A stretch of 64,000 nucleotides of DNA from Granulicella sibirica (GTDB lineage: Bacteria > Acidobacteriota > Terriglobia > Terriglobales > Acidobacteriaceae). The stretch spans positions 248,001 through 312,000 of the forward strand of contig NZ_RDSM01000001.1 of NCBI RefSeq assembly GCF_004115155.1, read 5' to 3'. The translations under genes were made by a program, and so were the position numbers. The notes under the pieces were generated by a model, which was not told where the DNA came from, made no database searches, and worked only from the letters and a program-made list of their open reading frames with translations. This document shows, in pieces, positions 1 through 7,134 of this stretch (position 1 is the stretch's first letter; every line of letters starts with the position of its first letter).

Positions 1-724
1 TTGGGTCTGTTTTGGTCTCAGATGACGTAGACTGCCGAGCTTCGAGCGGAAACTCGAGAGCCAGGATTCGGTCAAGTTCGAGGTGCGCTTCTGCTGCTTC
101 GGCAAAGAGGCTCAGCACTTCCGTTGCTGGAGCTTCAGAGGCCGCGTGCAGACCGAGGTGGCGCTCGGGGATCGTGATGGCTGGGTCGCGGGGAAGCCAG
201 CCTAAGACCGGGGTGCGGCAGGAGGCGGCGATCGCGGTGGAGAGCATCTGGTAGTGGCGCTCGCTAGCTGCGCGGTTGAGGATGACGCCGGCCAGGTTGA
301 GGGTGAGATCGAAGGACTCGAAGCCAAGGACGACGGCGGCTATGCTGCGGGCGCTCTTCGATGCGTCGAGGACGAGGATGACGGGGAGGCCTAGGAGTTT
401 GGCGATCTCGGCGCTGCTGCCGGTCTCGGTGAGACCATCTTTCCCGTCGAAGAGACCCATCATGCCCTCGACGATGACGGCGTCGGCTCCCGCGCTCGCT
501 TCGGAGAGGACGGCGCGGTTTGCCTCGGGGGTGAGCATCCAGGTGTCGAGGTTGCGGGAGGTGCTGCCGGAGATGCGGGTGTGATGGGTGGTATCGAGGA
601 AGTCGGGACCTCCCTTGAAGGGTTGGACGACGAGGCCGCGCTGGCGCGTGGCGGCGATGAGGGCGAGGGTAACGGTGGTCTTGCCGACGCCGCTGGCGGT
701 TCCGGCTACAAGGAAGCCTTTCAT
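1..724 (-). CDS. cobB: cobyrinic acid a,c-diamide synthase, N-terminal part (cut by window edge)
   Basis: Glutamine-dependent amidation of the a and c side chains of cobyrinic acid in corrin synthesis; cytoplasmic. About 241 codons are present and the frame is still open at base 1, so roughly half of a usual 450-residue CobB/CbiA is seen and the C-terminal glutaminase domain lies outside. The translation starts MKGFLVAGTASGVGKTT, a P-loop of the DTBS/CbiA type, followed by PFKGGPDFLD and a VEGMMGLFDG stretch typical of this family. The ATG at 724 overlaps the cobU stop codon as ATGA, so translation is probably coupled to cobU. The name cbiA is equally valid. Confidence 0.88.
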   Translation of the reverse strand, partial: MKGFLVAGTASGVGKTTVTLALIAATRQRGLVVQPFKGGPDFLDTTHHTRISGSTSRNLDTWMLTPEANRAVLSEASAGADAVIVEGMMGLFDGKDGLTETGSSAEIAKLLGLPVILVLDASKSARSIAAVVLGFESFDLTLNLAGVILNRAASERHYQMLSTAIAASCRTPVLGWLPRDPAITIPERHLGLHAASEAPATEVLSLFAEAAEAHLELDRILALEFPLEARQSTSSETKTDP

Positions 725-1338
725 CCCATCACCTCGATGTGGCCCTTGAGGGCGAGGGGAAGACCGGCGACCATGAGGATGACATCGTCGGCGATGCGGG
801 CTACGCGCTGGTTGATCTCGCCGAGAAGATCACGGTAGCGGCGGCCCATGGGGTAGGCGGGGACGACGCCGCTGCCGACCTCGTTCGAGACGAGGATGAC
901 GCGGCAGGGGGCGTTGGCGAGGGCTTCGATGAGAGCCTCAATCCGAGGTTCCGTGGCATCGCGGACGTCTTCTGTGCCGGCGTCCATCAGGCTGGCGGCG
1001 AAGATGGTGAGGCAGTCGATGAGGAGGATGTCGGCTTCGGTTTCGGTGATGACGCGAGCGAGTTCGAGGGGCTCTTCGATGGTGCGCCAGTGGGTGGGGC
1101 GGTCTTCGCGGTGGCGGTCGATCTTGCGGCGCATCTCGTCGTCGACCGCGGATGCGGTGGCGACGAAGACGACGGGGGTGCGGCCTTCGTCGAGATGCCC
1201 GGCGAGGCGCTGGGCGTAGCGGCTCTTGCCACTGCGGACGCCGCCGAGAACAAGCGTGACGCTGCCCTGACGGTTGTGAGAAGACGAGTCCTGCACGCTT
1301 CGCACTGGTGAATACCATTTCGCTCGATGCAGGAGCAC
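721..1338 (-). CDS. cobU: adenosylcobinamide kinase / guanylyltransferase
   Basis: Phosphorylates adenosylcobinamide and then transfers GMP to it, during nucleotide-loop assembly of cobalamin. Up to 205 residues. The Walker A motif GGVRSGKS lies near residue 33, followed by FVATASAVDDEM, DCLTIFAASL and VSNEVGSGVVP, all expected for CobU/CobP. The start is uncertain: the longest reading begins with GTG at 1338 and carries about 27 residues before the conserved strand VTLVLGG, so a later GTG may be used. It lies downstream of a cobalamin riboswitch and its stop overlaps the start of cobB, so the two form a B12-repressed operon. Confidence 0.9.
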   Translation of the reverse strand: MLLHRAKWYSPVRSVQDSSSHNRQGSVTLVLGGVRSGKSRYAQRLAGHLDEGRTPVVFVATASAVDDEMRRKIDRHREDRPTHWRTIEEPLELARVITETEADILLIDCLTIFAASLMDAGTEDVRDATEPRIEALIEALANAPCRVILVSNEVGSGVVPAYPMGRRYRDLLGEINQRVARIADDVILMVAGLPLALKGHIEVMG

Positions 1339-1458
1339 GAGGGCGTCTACATCGGGCGGGATTTGGATTTAGGCAGCGGACACGGCGTGGATCGCTTGAT
1401 CGCGACGACACCGATATGCTCTCCAGCTCTCCCTAGAAGCCGAATCAAGCCCAGATTG

Positions 1459-1612
1459 GTACGCGGCCGGTATCCTGACTTGTGCTTCGCTGAATCCGGC
1501 TCGCCTTCCCAGGGTCGTTTGCCCCAGTGGCTTCAATTACTTGCCGGACTCTCCGCACATACAGTTACTGGGTAGCGACGGAGTCTCACCGTCTTCCCGA
1601 AACCGAATACTT
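1459..1612 (-). promoter_or_regulatory. cobalamin riboswitch
   Basis: Read on the minus strand, this leader contains the cobalamin aptamer core in order: GGGAAGACGGTGAGACTCC (about 1600-1582), GCCACTGGG, CCTGGGAAGGCG and the 3' box AGTCAGGATACCGGCC (1480-1465). A closing helix can form between CGGTTTC (about 1607-1601) and GATACCG. It precedes cobU by about 120 nt and should lower cobU-cobB expression when adenosylcobalamin is bound. I could not identify the expression platform: no clear terminator hairpin was seen, so occlusion of the ribosome-binding site is possible. Confidence 0.9.
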
Positions 1613-1618
1613 TGCAAG

Positions 1619-1624
1619 TATAGC
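1619..1624 (-). promoter_or_regulatory. candidate -10 box of the cob operon
   Basis: TATACT on the minus strand sits 7 nt before the first paired bases of the riboswitch and just after the stop codon of the histidine kinase gene. No good -35 hexamer is visible at 16-18 bp. If correct, transcription starts almost exactly at the aptamer. Confidence 0.4.
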
Positions 1625-1636
1625 GGGAGTGCGGCG

Positions 1637-2995
1637 TCAGGCGGCGGGAAGGCGAAGTTCGGCGCGGCAGCCGGGCTCGTCCTCGCGGTTGGAGAGGCGG
1701 ACGGTGCCTTGGTGGCCCTCGGCGATCTGGAGGGCGAGGGCGAGGCCGATGCCCGTGCCCTCGGGCTTGGTGGTGTAGAAGGGCACGAAGAGATTGTCGG
1801 GGTTGGTGATGCCGGGGCCGTTGTCGACCACATAGATGGAGACGGCTCCGCGTTCGACCTGCCAGCCGACGCAGACGATGGGCTTGCGCGCGCCCATGTC
1901 AGGACCAATCGAGGCTTCGACGGCGTTCTTGACGAGGTTGATGAGGGCCTGCTGAACCTGGTCCTCGTCGATGAACAGGAAGACCTCGGGGCCGGGGTCG
2001 ATCTGAACCTTCATGCCGTGCTCAAGGTGGGCGACGCGCTCGACGAGGAGGGCCACGGAGATGCGCTTGAGGCGGGGCTTTGGCAGGCCGGAGAGTTGAC
2101 GGTAGGCCTGGAGAAAGCGGTTGAGGGATTCGGCGCGGTTTTCGATCACGCCGAGGCCGCGTTCGAGGTCTTCGAGGCCGGGGTCGCTCGATTTGGCGAG
2201 GCGCGCGCGGAGACTCCCGGCGATGGACTTGATGGGGGTGAGGGAGTTGTTGATCTCGTGGCCCATGACGCGTACGAGGCGACGCCAGGCGTTGCGCTCC
2301 TCTTCGCGGAGGGCGGAGCTGACTTCCGAGAGCACGACGAGGATGTGCGGGATGCCGCGCATGCGGAAGCTGGTTCGGTTGACGACCCAGCGGGCTCCGG
2401 TGGTGCTGCTGCCGAGGGTGATGGACTCCTCTTCGGCTGGCAGGAGGAGGCTGTCGAGGCCGAGATCGACGCCCCGGCGGCCGACGGCTTCACCCATGCG
2501 CAGGCCGAAGACGCGCTCGGCGGCGTTGTTGAGCATCTGGACGCGGCCGTTGCCATCGAAGGCGAGGACGGGAGTCTGCATGGCGCTCATGACGCGCTCG
2601 GCGAGGGCGACGGCGTCGAGGGCGCTGCCGCGCTGGGCCTGGAGCATGGAGGCCAGAGCATTGACCTCGATGGCGAGGTCGCCGATGGCGTCGTTACGAC
2701 GGCCGCCACGGGCGCGGAAGGAGAAGTCGTCCTCGCGGAGGGCGGCGATGACGTTGGCGAGGGTCTGGAGCGGGCGGCTGATGGACTCCATGACGAGCGA
2801 GACGACCAGCGCCCAGCCAAGCGCGACGGTGGCCAGGACGGCGAGCAAAGCCGCGATGCCTTCGGAGCGGAGGAAGAAGAAGCAGAGGAGGAAGGCGGGG
2901 ACGCCCATGAGCCAGAGCTTCTGGCGGAGACGACGTTCGAAGCTGAGGCGCTTGCCGCGTGGACCGAGGGCTACCCGGCGGCGGCTAGAGGCCAT
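1637..2995 (-). CDS. NtrY-like sensor histidine kinase
   Basis: Membrane sensor kinase, about 452 residues, last gene of the ADOP exporter operon. Two membrane segments (about residues 29-67) are followed by a HAMP-like linker, a PAS domain (PVLAFDGNG, about 142-200), a HisKA region with the phospho-acceptor in RVMGHEINNSLTP (His246) and a HATPase domain with NLVKNAVEAS, VVDNGPGI and GTGIGLALA. The start chosen is ATG 2995, which overlaps the 3' end of the regulator gene by 11 bp; the open frame continues upstream to 3067 but that part lies inside the regulator. The overlap and the NtrY/NtrC-like pairing make it the likely partner of the adjacent regulator. The signal sensed is unknown. Confidence 0.88.
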   Translation of the reverse strand: MASSRRRVALGPRGKRLSFERRLRQKLWLMGVPAFLLCFFFLRSEGIAALLAVLATVALGWALVVSLVMESISRPLQTLANVIAALREDDFSFRARGGRRNDAIGDLAIEVNALASMLQAQRGSALDAVALAERVMSAMQTPVLAFDGNGRVQMLNNAAERVFGLRMGEAVGRRGVDLGLDSLLLPAEEESITLGSSTTGARWVVNRTSFRMRGIPHILVVLSEVSSALREEERNAWRRLVRVMGHEINNSLTPIKSIAGSLRARLAKSSDPGLEDLERGLGVIENRAESLNRFLQAYRQLSGLPKPRLKRISVALLVERVAHLEHGMKVQIDPGPEVFLFIDEDQVQQALINLVKNAVEASIGPDMGARKPIVCVGWQVERGAVSIYVVDNGPGITNPDNLFVPFYTTKPEGTGIGLALALQIAEGHQGTVRLSNREDEPGCRAELRLPAA

Positions 2996-4388
2996 ACTTT
3001 TCGATTCGGCGGTAGAGGGCTCCCCGGCTGAGACCGAGAGCGTCGGCGGCGTGGCTGACGTTGCCACCGGCGCGGCCGAGAGCCTTGCGGATGAGCAGGC
3101 TCTCGACGGCTTCGAGGCTCATCTCGTCGAGGCCGGCGGGGGTTCCTGCTTTTTGCGGGTTGAGGCCCAGGTCGCTGACTTCAACCTCGGTTCCTCTGGC
3201 CATCAGGACGGCGCGCTCCATGGTGTGGTCGAGCTCGCGGACGTTGCCGGGCCACGCGTACTGCATCATGGCGTGGAGGGCGGCGGGTTCGACGCCGCGC
3301 AGGGCCTTACGGTAGCGGGTGGCGTAACGGGAGAGGAAGTGTCCGGCCAGCGCGGGAATGTCTTCGCGACGCTCGCGGAGGGCGGGAAGGCGGATCTCGA
3401 CGGTGTTGAGGCGGAAGAGGAGGTCTTCGCGGAACTCGCGGGCGGTGACGGCGGCGCGGAGGTCGGCGTTGGTTGCGGACAGGACGCGGACGCTTACGGC
3501 GCGGGTACGGGATGAGCCGACGCGTTCGAGCTCGCCGGTTTCGAGGACGCGGAGGAGCTTGGCCTGCTGGCGGATAGGGATGTTGGCGATCTCGTCGAGG
3601 AAGAGGGTGCCGTTGTCGGCGAGCTCGAAGCGGCCCATGCGGTCGGTTTTGGCGTCGGTGAAGGCACCCTTGACGTGGCCGAACATCTCGCTCTCGAAGG
3701 TGCCTTCGGAGAGCGCGCCGGTGTTGACGGCGACGAGCGAGCGGGCGGCGCGGGAGGATACACGGTGGAGGGTCTGGGCGACGACCTCCTTGCCGGTGCC
3801 GTGCTCGCCGGTGATGAGGACGTTGGCGTCCGATGGGCCGATGCGGGAGATGAGCTCGACGACGGGACGCATGGCGGGCGCGCTTGCGATCATCTCGGGG
3901 ACGCCGTCGGTGCGGGCCATGCGGAGCATCTGGTTCTCGGCTTCGAGGCGGCGGGACTGCTTCTGGCTGCGGTAGAGCTCGACCTGGGTGTTGAGGACGG
4001 TGAGGAGCCGGGCGTTCTCCCACGGCTTCTGGATGAAGTCGGTGGCGCCGCGGCGCATGGCTTCGACGGCGAGGTCGATGTTTCCCCAGGCGGTCATAAC
4101 GATGATGGGAACTTGGGGTTCGAGGGCGTGGACCTTCGAGACGAGATCGAGACCCTCCTGGCCGCTGGTGGTGTCGCGAGAGTAGTTGAGATCGAGGAGG
4201 ATGCCGTCGAAGCTTTCAAACTGGAGCGCTTCGAGTACGAGCGCGGGGGTGCGGACACACTTGAGGCCGTAGCCCTCGGGCTTGAGGAGGAGCTCTAGGG
4301 CTTCGAGAACGTGGGGATGGTCGTCGGCGACGAGGAGGCGGCTATCCCCGTTTGCCTTTCCTGCTCCGTTGCCCGATCTCTCCGCCAT
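2985..4388 (-). CDS. NtrC-family sigma54-dependent response regulator
   Basis: About 467 residues: receiver domain (acidic pair D22/D23, acceptor D66 in LLDLN, K121), AAA+ domain with Walker A GEHGTGKE (194-201) and Walker B LFLDEI, and a C-terminal Fis-type helix-turn-helix ending in GGNVSHAADALGLSRG. It should activate sigma54 promoters when phosphorylated by the kinase encoded next. The sigma54-contact loop reads GAFTDA (241-246) where most family members have GAFTGA. The ATG at 4388 was chosen because AGGGAG lies 8 nt upstream; the frame is open to 4463 but that would run into tolC. It lies 19 nt after tolC in the same operon, so autoregulation of the exporter is plausible. Confidence 0.9.
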   Translation of the reverse strand: MAERSGNGAGKANGDSRLLVADDHPHVLEALELLLKPEGYGLKCVRTPALVLEALQFESFDGILLDLNYSRDTTSGQEGLDLVSKVHALEPQVPIIVMTAWGNIDLAVEAMRRGATDFIQKPWENARLLTVLNTQVELYRSQKQSRRLEAENQMLRMARTDGVPEMIASAPAMRPVVELISRIGPSDANVLITGEHGTGKEVVAQTLHRVSSRAARSLVAVNTGALSEGTFESEMFGHVKGAFTDAKTDRMGRFELADNGTLFLDEIANIPIRQQAKLLRVLETGELERVGSSRTRAVSVRVLSATNADLRAAVTAREFREDLLFRLNTVEIRLPALRERREDIPALAGHFLSRYATRYRKALRGVEPAALHAMMQYAWPGNVRELDHTMERAVLMARGTEVEVSDLGLNPQKAGTPAGLDEMSLEAVESLLIRKALGRAGGNVSHAADALGLSRGALYRRIEKYGL

Positions 4389-4407
4389 ACGCGACTCCCT
4401 GCTGCTT

Positions 4408-6411
4408 TCAGTTTGCTGCACTGGCGACCACACCTGTTCTGGCCGAATCGATGGAGATGGCATTCTGTTCGAGCGTGGTGCCGATGGATCGGTCCAGTTC
4501 GATTTTAGCTTTCTGGTATGCGGTCATCGCAGCCACAAGGGTACTCTCGGCGGCGTCGAAGTCGCGACGGGCGGTAAGGGTCTGGAGTTGAGAACCGGCG
4601 CCAAGTTCCTGTTCCTTTGTAGTGATGTTGAAGGTCTTCTCGGCGAGATCGCGGGCCTTGCGCGCGGAGAGGACGCGGGCCTCGCTCTGGGTGAGGGCGT
4701 ACTGAGCGTTGCGGACCTCGATGCGGATCTGCTTGCGAAGCTGCTGGAGGCGCAGCTCGGCCTGGCGGGCTTCGAGCTCGGAGCGGTATTGATCGCTCTT
4801 GGCGACGCGGTTGCGCAGGGGGATGTTCATCGAGAGGCCGACGTAGTAGTCGGGCGCGCTGTTGTTGAAGGTGGTGCGGAGGGCTCCTCCGAAGCCGACA
4901 GGCGAGGTGGAGGTGACGCCCGCGGCGGGGTTCTGGACGCCCGCGAGTCCGGTTCCAGCGTAGTAACCGGTAAGGGCGACCTGCGGGAGGAGAGCGTTGC
5001 GGGCTGCGTCGCGGCTGATGCGTCGGTTTTCAAGATCGATGCCGGACTCGCTGAGCTCGATGCGGTCGCTAAGGGCGCGGGCGATGAGATCTTCGGTGGG
5101 GCCGGAGGCCTGGCCCTGGTCGAGGCCGATGCGGTCGGTGGGACGGACGGGCATGGCTTCGAGGATCGGGTCGTCCAGGTTCTTAGTAAGGGCGTTCTTG
5201 ATGAGCAGTTCCTGGAACTGGAGGGTGGACTTGGCGATGGAGACATCCTGCTCGCGGGTGGCGACTTCAGCTTCATCCTTGAGGACATCCATGGCCGGAA
5301 TGGCCTGGAGTTCAAGCTGCTTCCGTCCCTTGTCGAGGGTCTCCTGCGCGAAGGTGAGGGAGCGGGCTTTCAGTTGGTTGTCCTCGTAGGCGGCGACCAG
5401 ATCCCAATACATGTCGGCGATCTGGGTGATCGTAGTGATGACCTGGAGTCTGAAGGCTTCGTCCGAGATCTTCTGGTTGTTTTTCGCGATGCGGAGAAAG
5501 CGGAGGTTTGGACCGAGGCCAAAGCCTGCGAGCAGTTGCTGCTGAAGGAGGAATCGATAGTTCGAGTTCAGCGTTGGATTGAGGATGCTGAACGGGCTGT
5601 TGGTGGCCTGGCGATTGTTGTCGAAGATGGCCTGCAGCGTCGTACCGGTGGCGAATGATTGCGAGTAGCCGAAGTTGCCGGTGATGGTGTTGAGCTGCAG
5701 AGACTGAACACCGTAGATGGATGTGTTCGAGAGCGGCTCGGTATCGTGCTCGGTGTTGATCGAGGCGGTGATGACGGGGTCGTAGGAGTTGACGTTGGTT
5801 CCGGTGCCGAGCGTCGACTGCACGAGGCCGGATGCGCCTGAACCCGCGCCACCCGCGCCACCCGAGGTTCCGCCCGCACCTGCGCCGCTTGAACTGGAGC
5901 CGAAGCCGCCTACGCCGCCTCCGGGGGTGTTCTGGACGATGCCGGTGTTGACACCGCGGAAGGATCCACCGGCCTGCGTGCGGATGATGTCGGCCTCAGC
6001 GATAGGGATGTTGTAGCGGGCGATAGCGAGGTCGAGATTGTTCTCGAGCGAGAGGGCGATGGCGTCCTTGAGCGAGAGGACGAGTTCACCATTCTGAACG
6101 AGTTGGTCGATGCGTGGGGAGTTCGCGAGATTCGGTGGTGCGACGAGCGAGGCTCGGTAGGGCGCGAACGGGTTGTAGGAGTGCGGAATGTCGAGGCGCA
6201 GAGCAGGCCTGGCGGCAGTCGCAGCGCTCTGCGTTGTCCCGTTCTTCGCGTTGGCTTCCGCGACGCCCTGGACGGCCTGATTCTGGGCTCCCCGGGGAGC
6301 GGGGGCTTCAGGCGGGGCGGGGGCTGGGGAACTGGACGAGGTCTGGGCTTCGAGGCTGCTGGTGAGGAGAAGAGCGATCTGGGCAAGTGCGAGTTTGTTG
6401 CGGATGTTCAA
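4408..6411 (-). CDS. TolC-family outer membrane efflux protein
   Basis: Outer-membrane channel of a tripartite exporter, about 667 residues, longer than the usual 430-500. The N-terminus is a signal peptide (LNIRNKLALAQIALLLTSSL), followed by a Pro/Ala-rich stretch. The first efflux-protein repeat begins near residue 105 and is interrupted by a Gly/Ser-rich insertion (about 164-196). The rest shows the long helical pattern of TolC proteins (QIADMYWDLVAAYE, LRKQIRIEVRNAQYAL). The start is probably TTG at 6411: it overlaps the stop of the preceding ABC gene as TTGA and has GGGGG upstream; no ATG fits. It lies between the second ABC ATPase and the response regulator in one operon. Confidence 0.88.
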   Translation of the reverse strand: MNIRNKLALAQIALLLTSSLEAQTSSSSPAPAPPEAPAPRGAQNQAVQGVAEANAKNGTTQSAATAARPALRLDIPHSYNPFAPYRASLVAPPNLANSPRIDQLVQNGELVLSLKDAIALSLENNLDLAIARYNIPIAEADIIRTQAGGSFRGVNTGIVQNTPGGGVGGFGSSSSGAGAGGTSGGAGGAGSGASGLVQSTLGTGTNVNSYDPVITASINTEHDTEPLSNTSIYGVQSLQLNTITGNFGYSQSFATGTTLQAIFDNNRQATNSPFSILNPTLNSNYRFLLQQQLLAGFGLGPNLRFLRIAKNNQKISDEAFRLQVITTITQIADMYWDLVAAYEDNQLKARSLTFAQETLDKGRKQLELQAIPAMDVLKDEAEVATREQDVSIAKSTLQFQELLIKNALTKNLDDPILEAMPVRPTDRIGLDQGQASGPTEDLIARALSDRIELSESGIDLENRRISRDAARNALLPQVALTGYYAGTGLAGVQNPAAGVTSTSPVGFGGALRTTFNNSAPDYYVGLSMNIPLRNRVAKSDQYRSELEARQAELRLQQLRKQIRIEVRNAQYALTQSEARVLSARKARDLAEKTFNITTKEQELGAGSQLQTLTARRDFDAAESTLVAAMTAYQKAKIELDRSIGTTLEQNAISIDSARTGVVASAAN

Positions 6412-7109
6412 GCCGTCACCCCCGCGGTCTCGGTGACGCCTGCGGTATCCGAGAAGATCCACCCGTCGCGAAGCTCGATGGTACGTGTGCCGTAGGCGGC
6501 GTTCACCTCCGAGTGGCTGACCTGGATGATGGTGGTGCCTTCGTCGTTGAGCTTGCGGAAGAGCTCCATGATCTCGGTGGCCTGGGCGGAGTGGAGGTTG
6601 CCGGTGGGCTCGTCGGCGAGGAGGAGATCGGGCCTGTGGATGACGGCGCGGGCGATGCCGACAAGCTGCTGCTGGCCGCCGGAGAGCTGGTTGGGATAGA
6701 GGTCTTTCTTGCCGACGATGTTGAAGCGGTCGAGGGTGTCGGCGACGAGGCCCTGGCGCTCGGACTTGCCGATGTTCTTGTAGGAGAGAGGCAGGTCGAT
6801 GTTCTCGGCGACGGTGAGGTCGTCGAGCAGGTGGTAGCTCTGGAAGACCATGCCGATGCGGCGGCGGGCGATGTCGGCGCGCTGCTTGCGGTTCATGGCG
6901 TGGACGGCTTCACCGGCGAGGAAGTACTCGCCGCGCCATCCGTCGTCGAGCATGGCGATGACGTTGAGGAGCGAACTCTTCCCTGCTCCGGATGGACCCA
7001 TGAAGGTTACAAATTCACCCTGGCGGATGTTCAGGTTGACGCGACGAAGGACCCAGTTTTCCGTGGAGCCGGTTTTGTAACTGCGTTCGAGACTTTTTAG
7101 CTCAATCAT
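6408..7109 (-). CDS. MacB/LolD-type ABC transporter ATPase, divergent
   Basis: About 233 residues, start ATG 7109 with GGAAGG 9 nt upstream. Walker A GPSGAGKS, Q-loop MVFQSYHLL, signature LSGGQQQ and Walker B LLLADEPTGN are present, as in the MacB/FtsE class that energises permeases of the FtsX fold. It deviates from the other ATPase of this operon in two places: the residue after the signature is Leu (QQQLVGIARA instead of QQQRVAVARA) and the D-loop reads GNLHS rather than GNLDS. The switch His is retained in QVSHSE. It follows an ADOP permease by 25 bp and overlaps the tolC start. Confidence 0.9.
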   Translation of the reverse strand: MIELKSLERSYKTGSTENWVLRRVNLNIRQGEFVTFMGPSGAGKSSLLNVIAMLDDGWRGEYFLAGEAVHAMNRKQRADIARRRIGMVFQSYHLLDDLTVAENIDLPLSYKNIGKSERQGLVADTLDRFNIVGKKDLYPNQLSGGQQQLVGIARAVIHRPDLLLADEPTGNLHSAQATEIMELFRKLNDEGTTIIQVSHSEVNAAYGTRTIELRDGWIFSDTAGVTETAGVTA

Positions 7110-7134
7110 GTGTTCTGCCTTCCTATTCCGTGCC

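Noticed and set aside
1541..3031. 496-codon open frame on the plus strand opposite the histidine kinase
   Set aside because: Antisense to a gene with all kinase motifs; the translation is Gly/Glu/Ala-rich without family features and results from GC-rich third positions.
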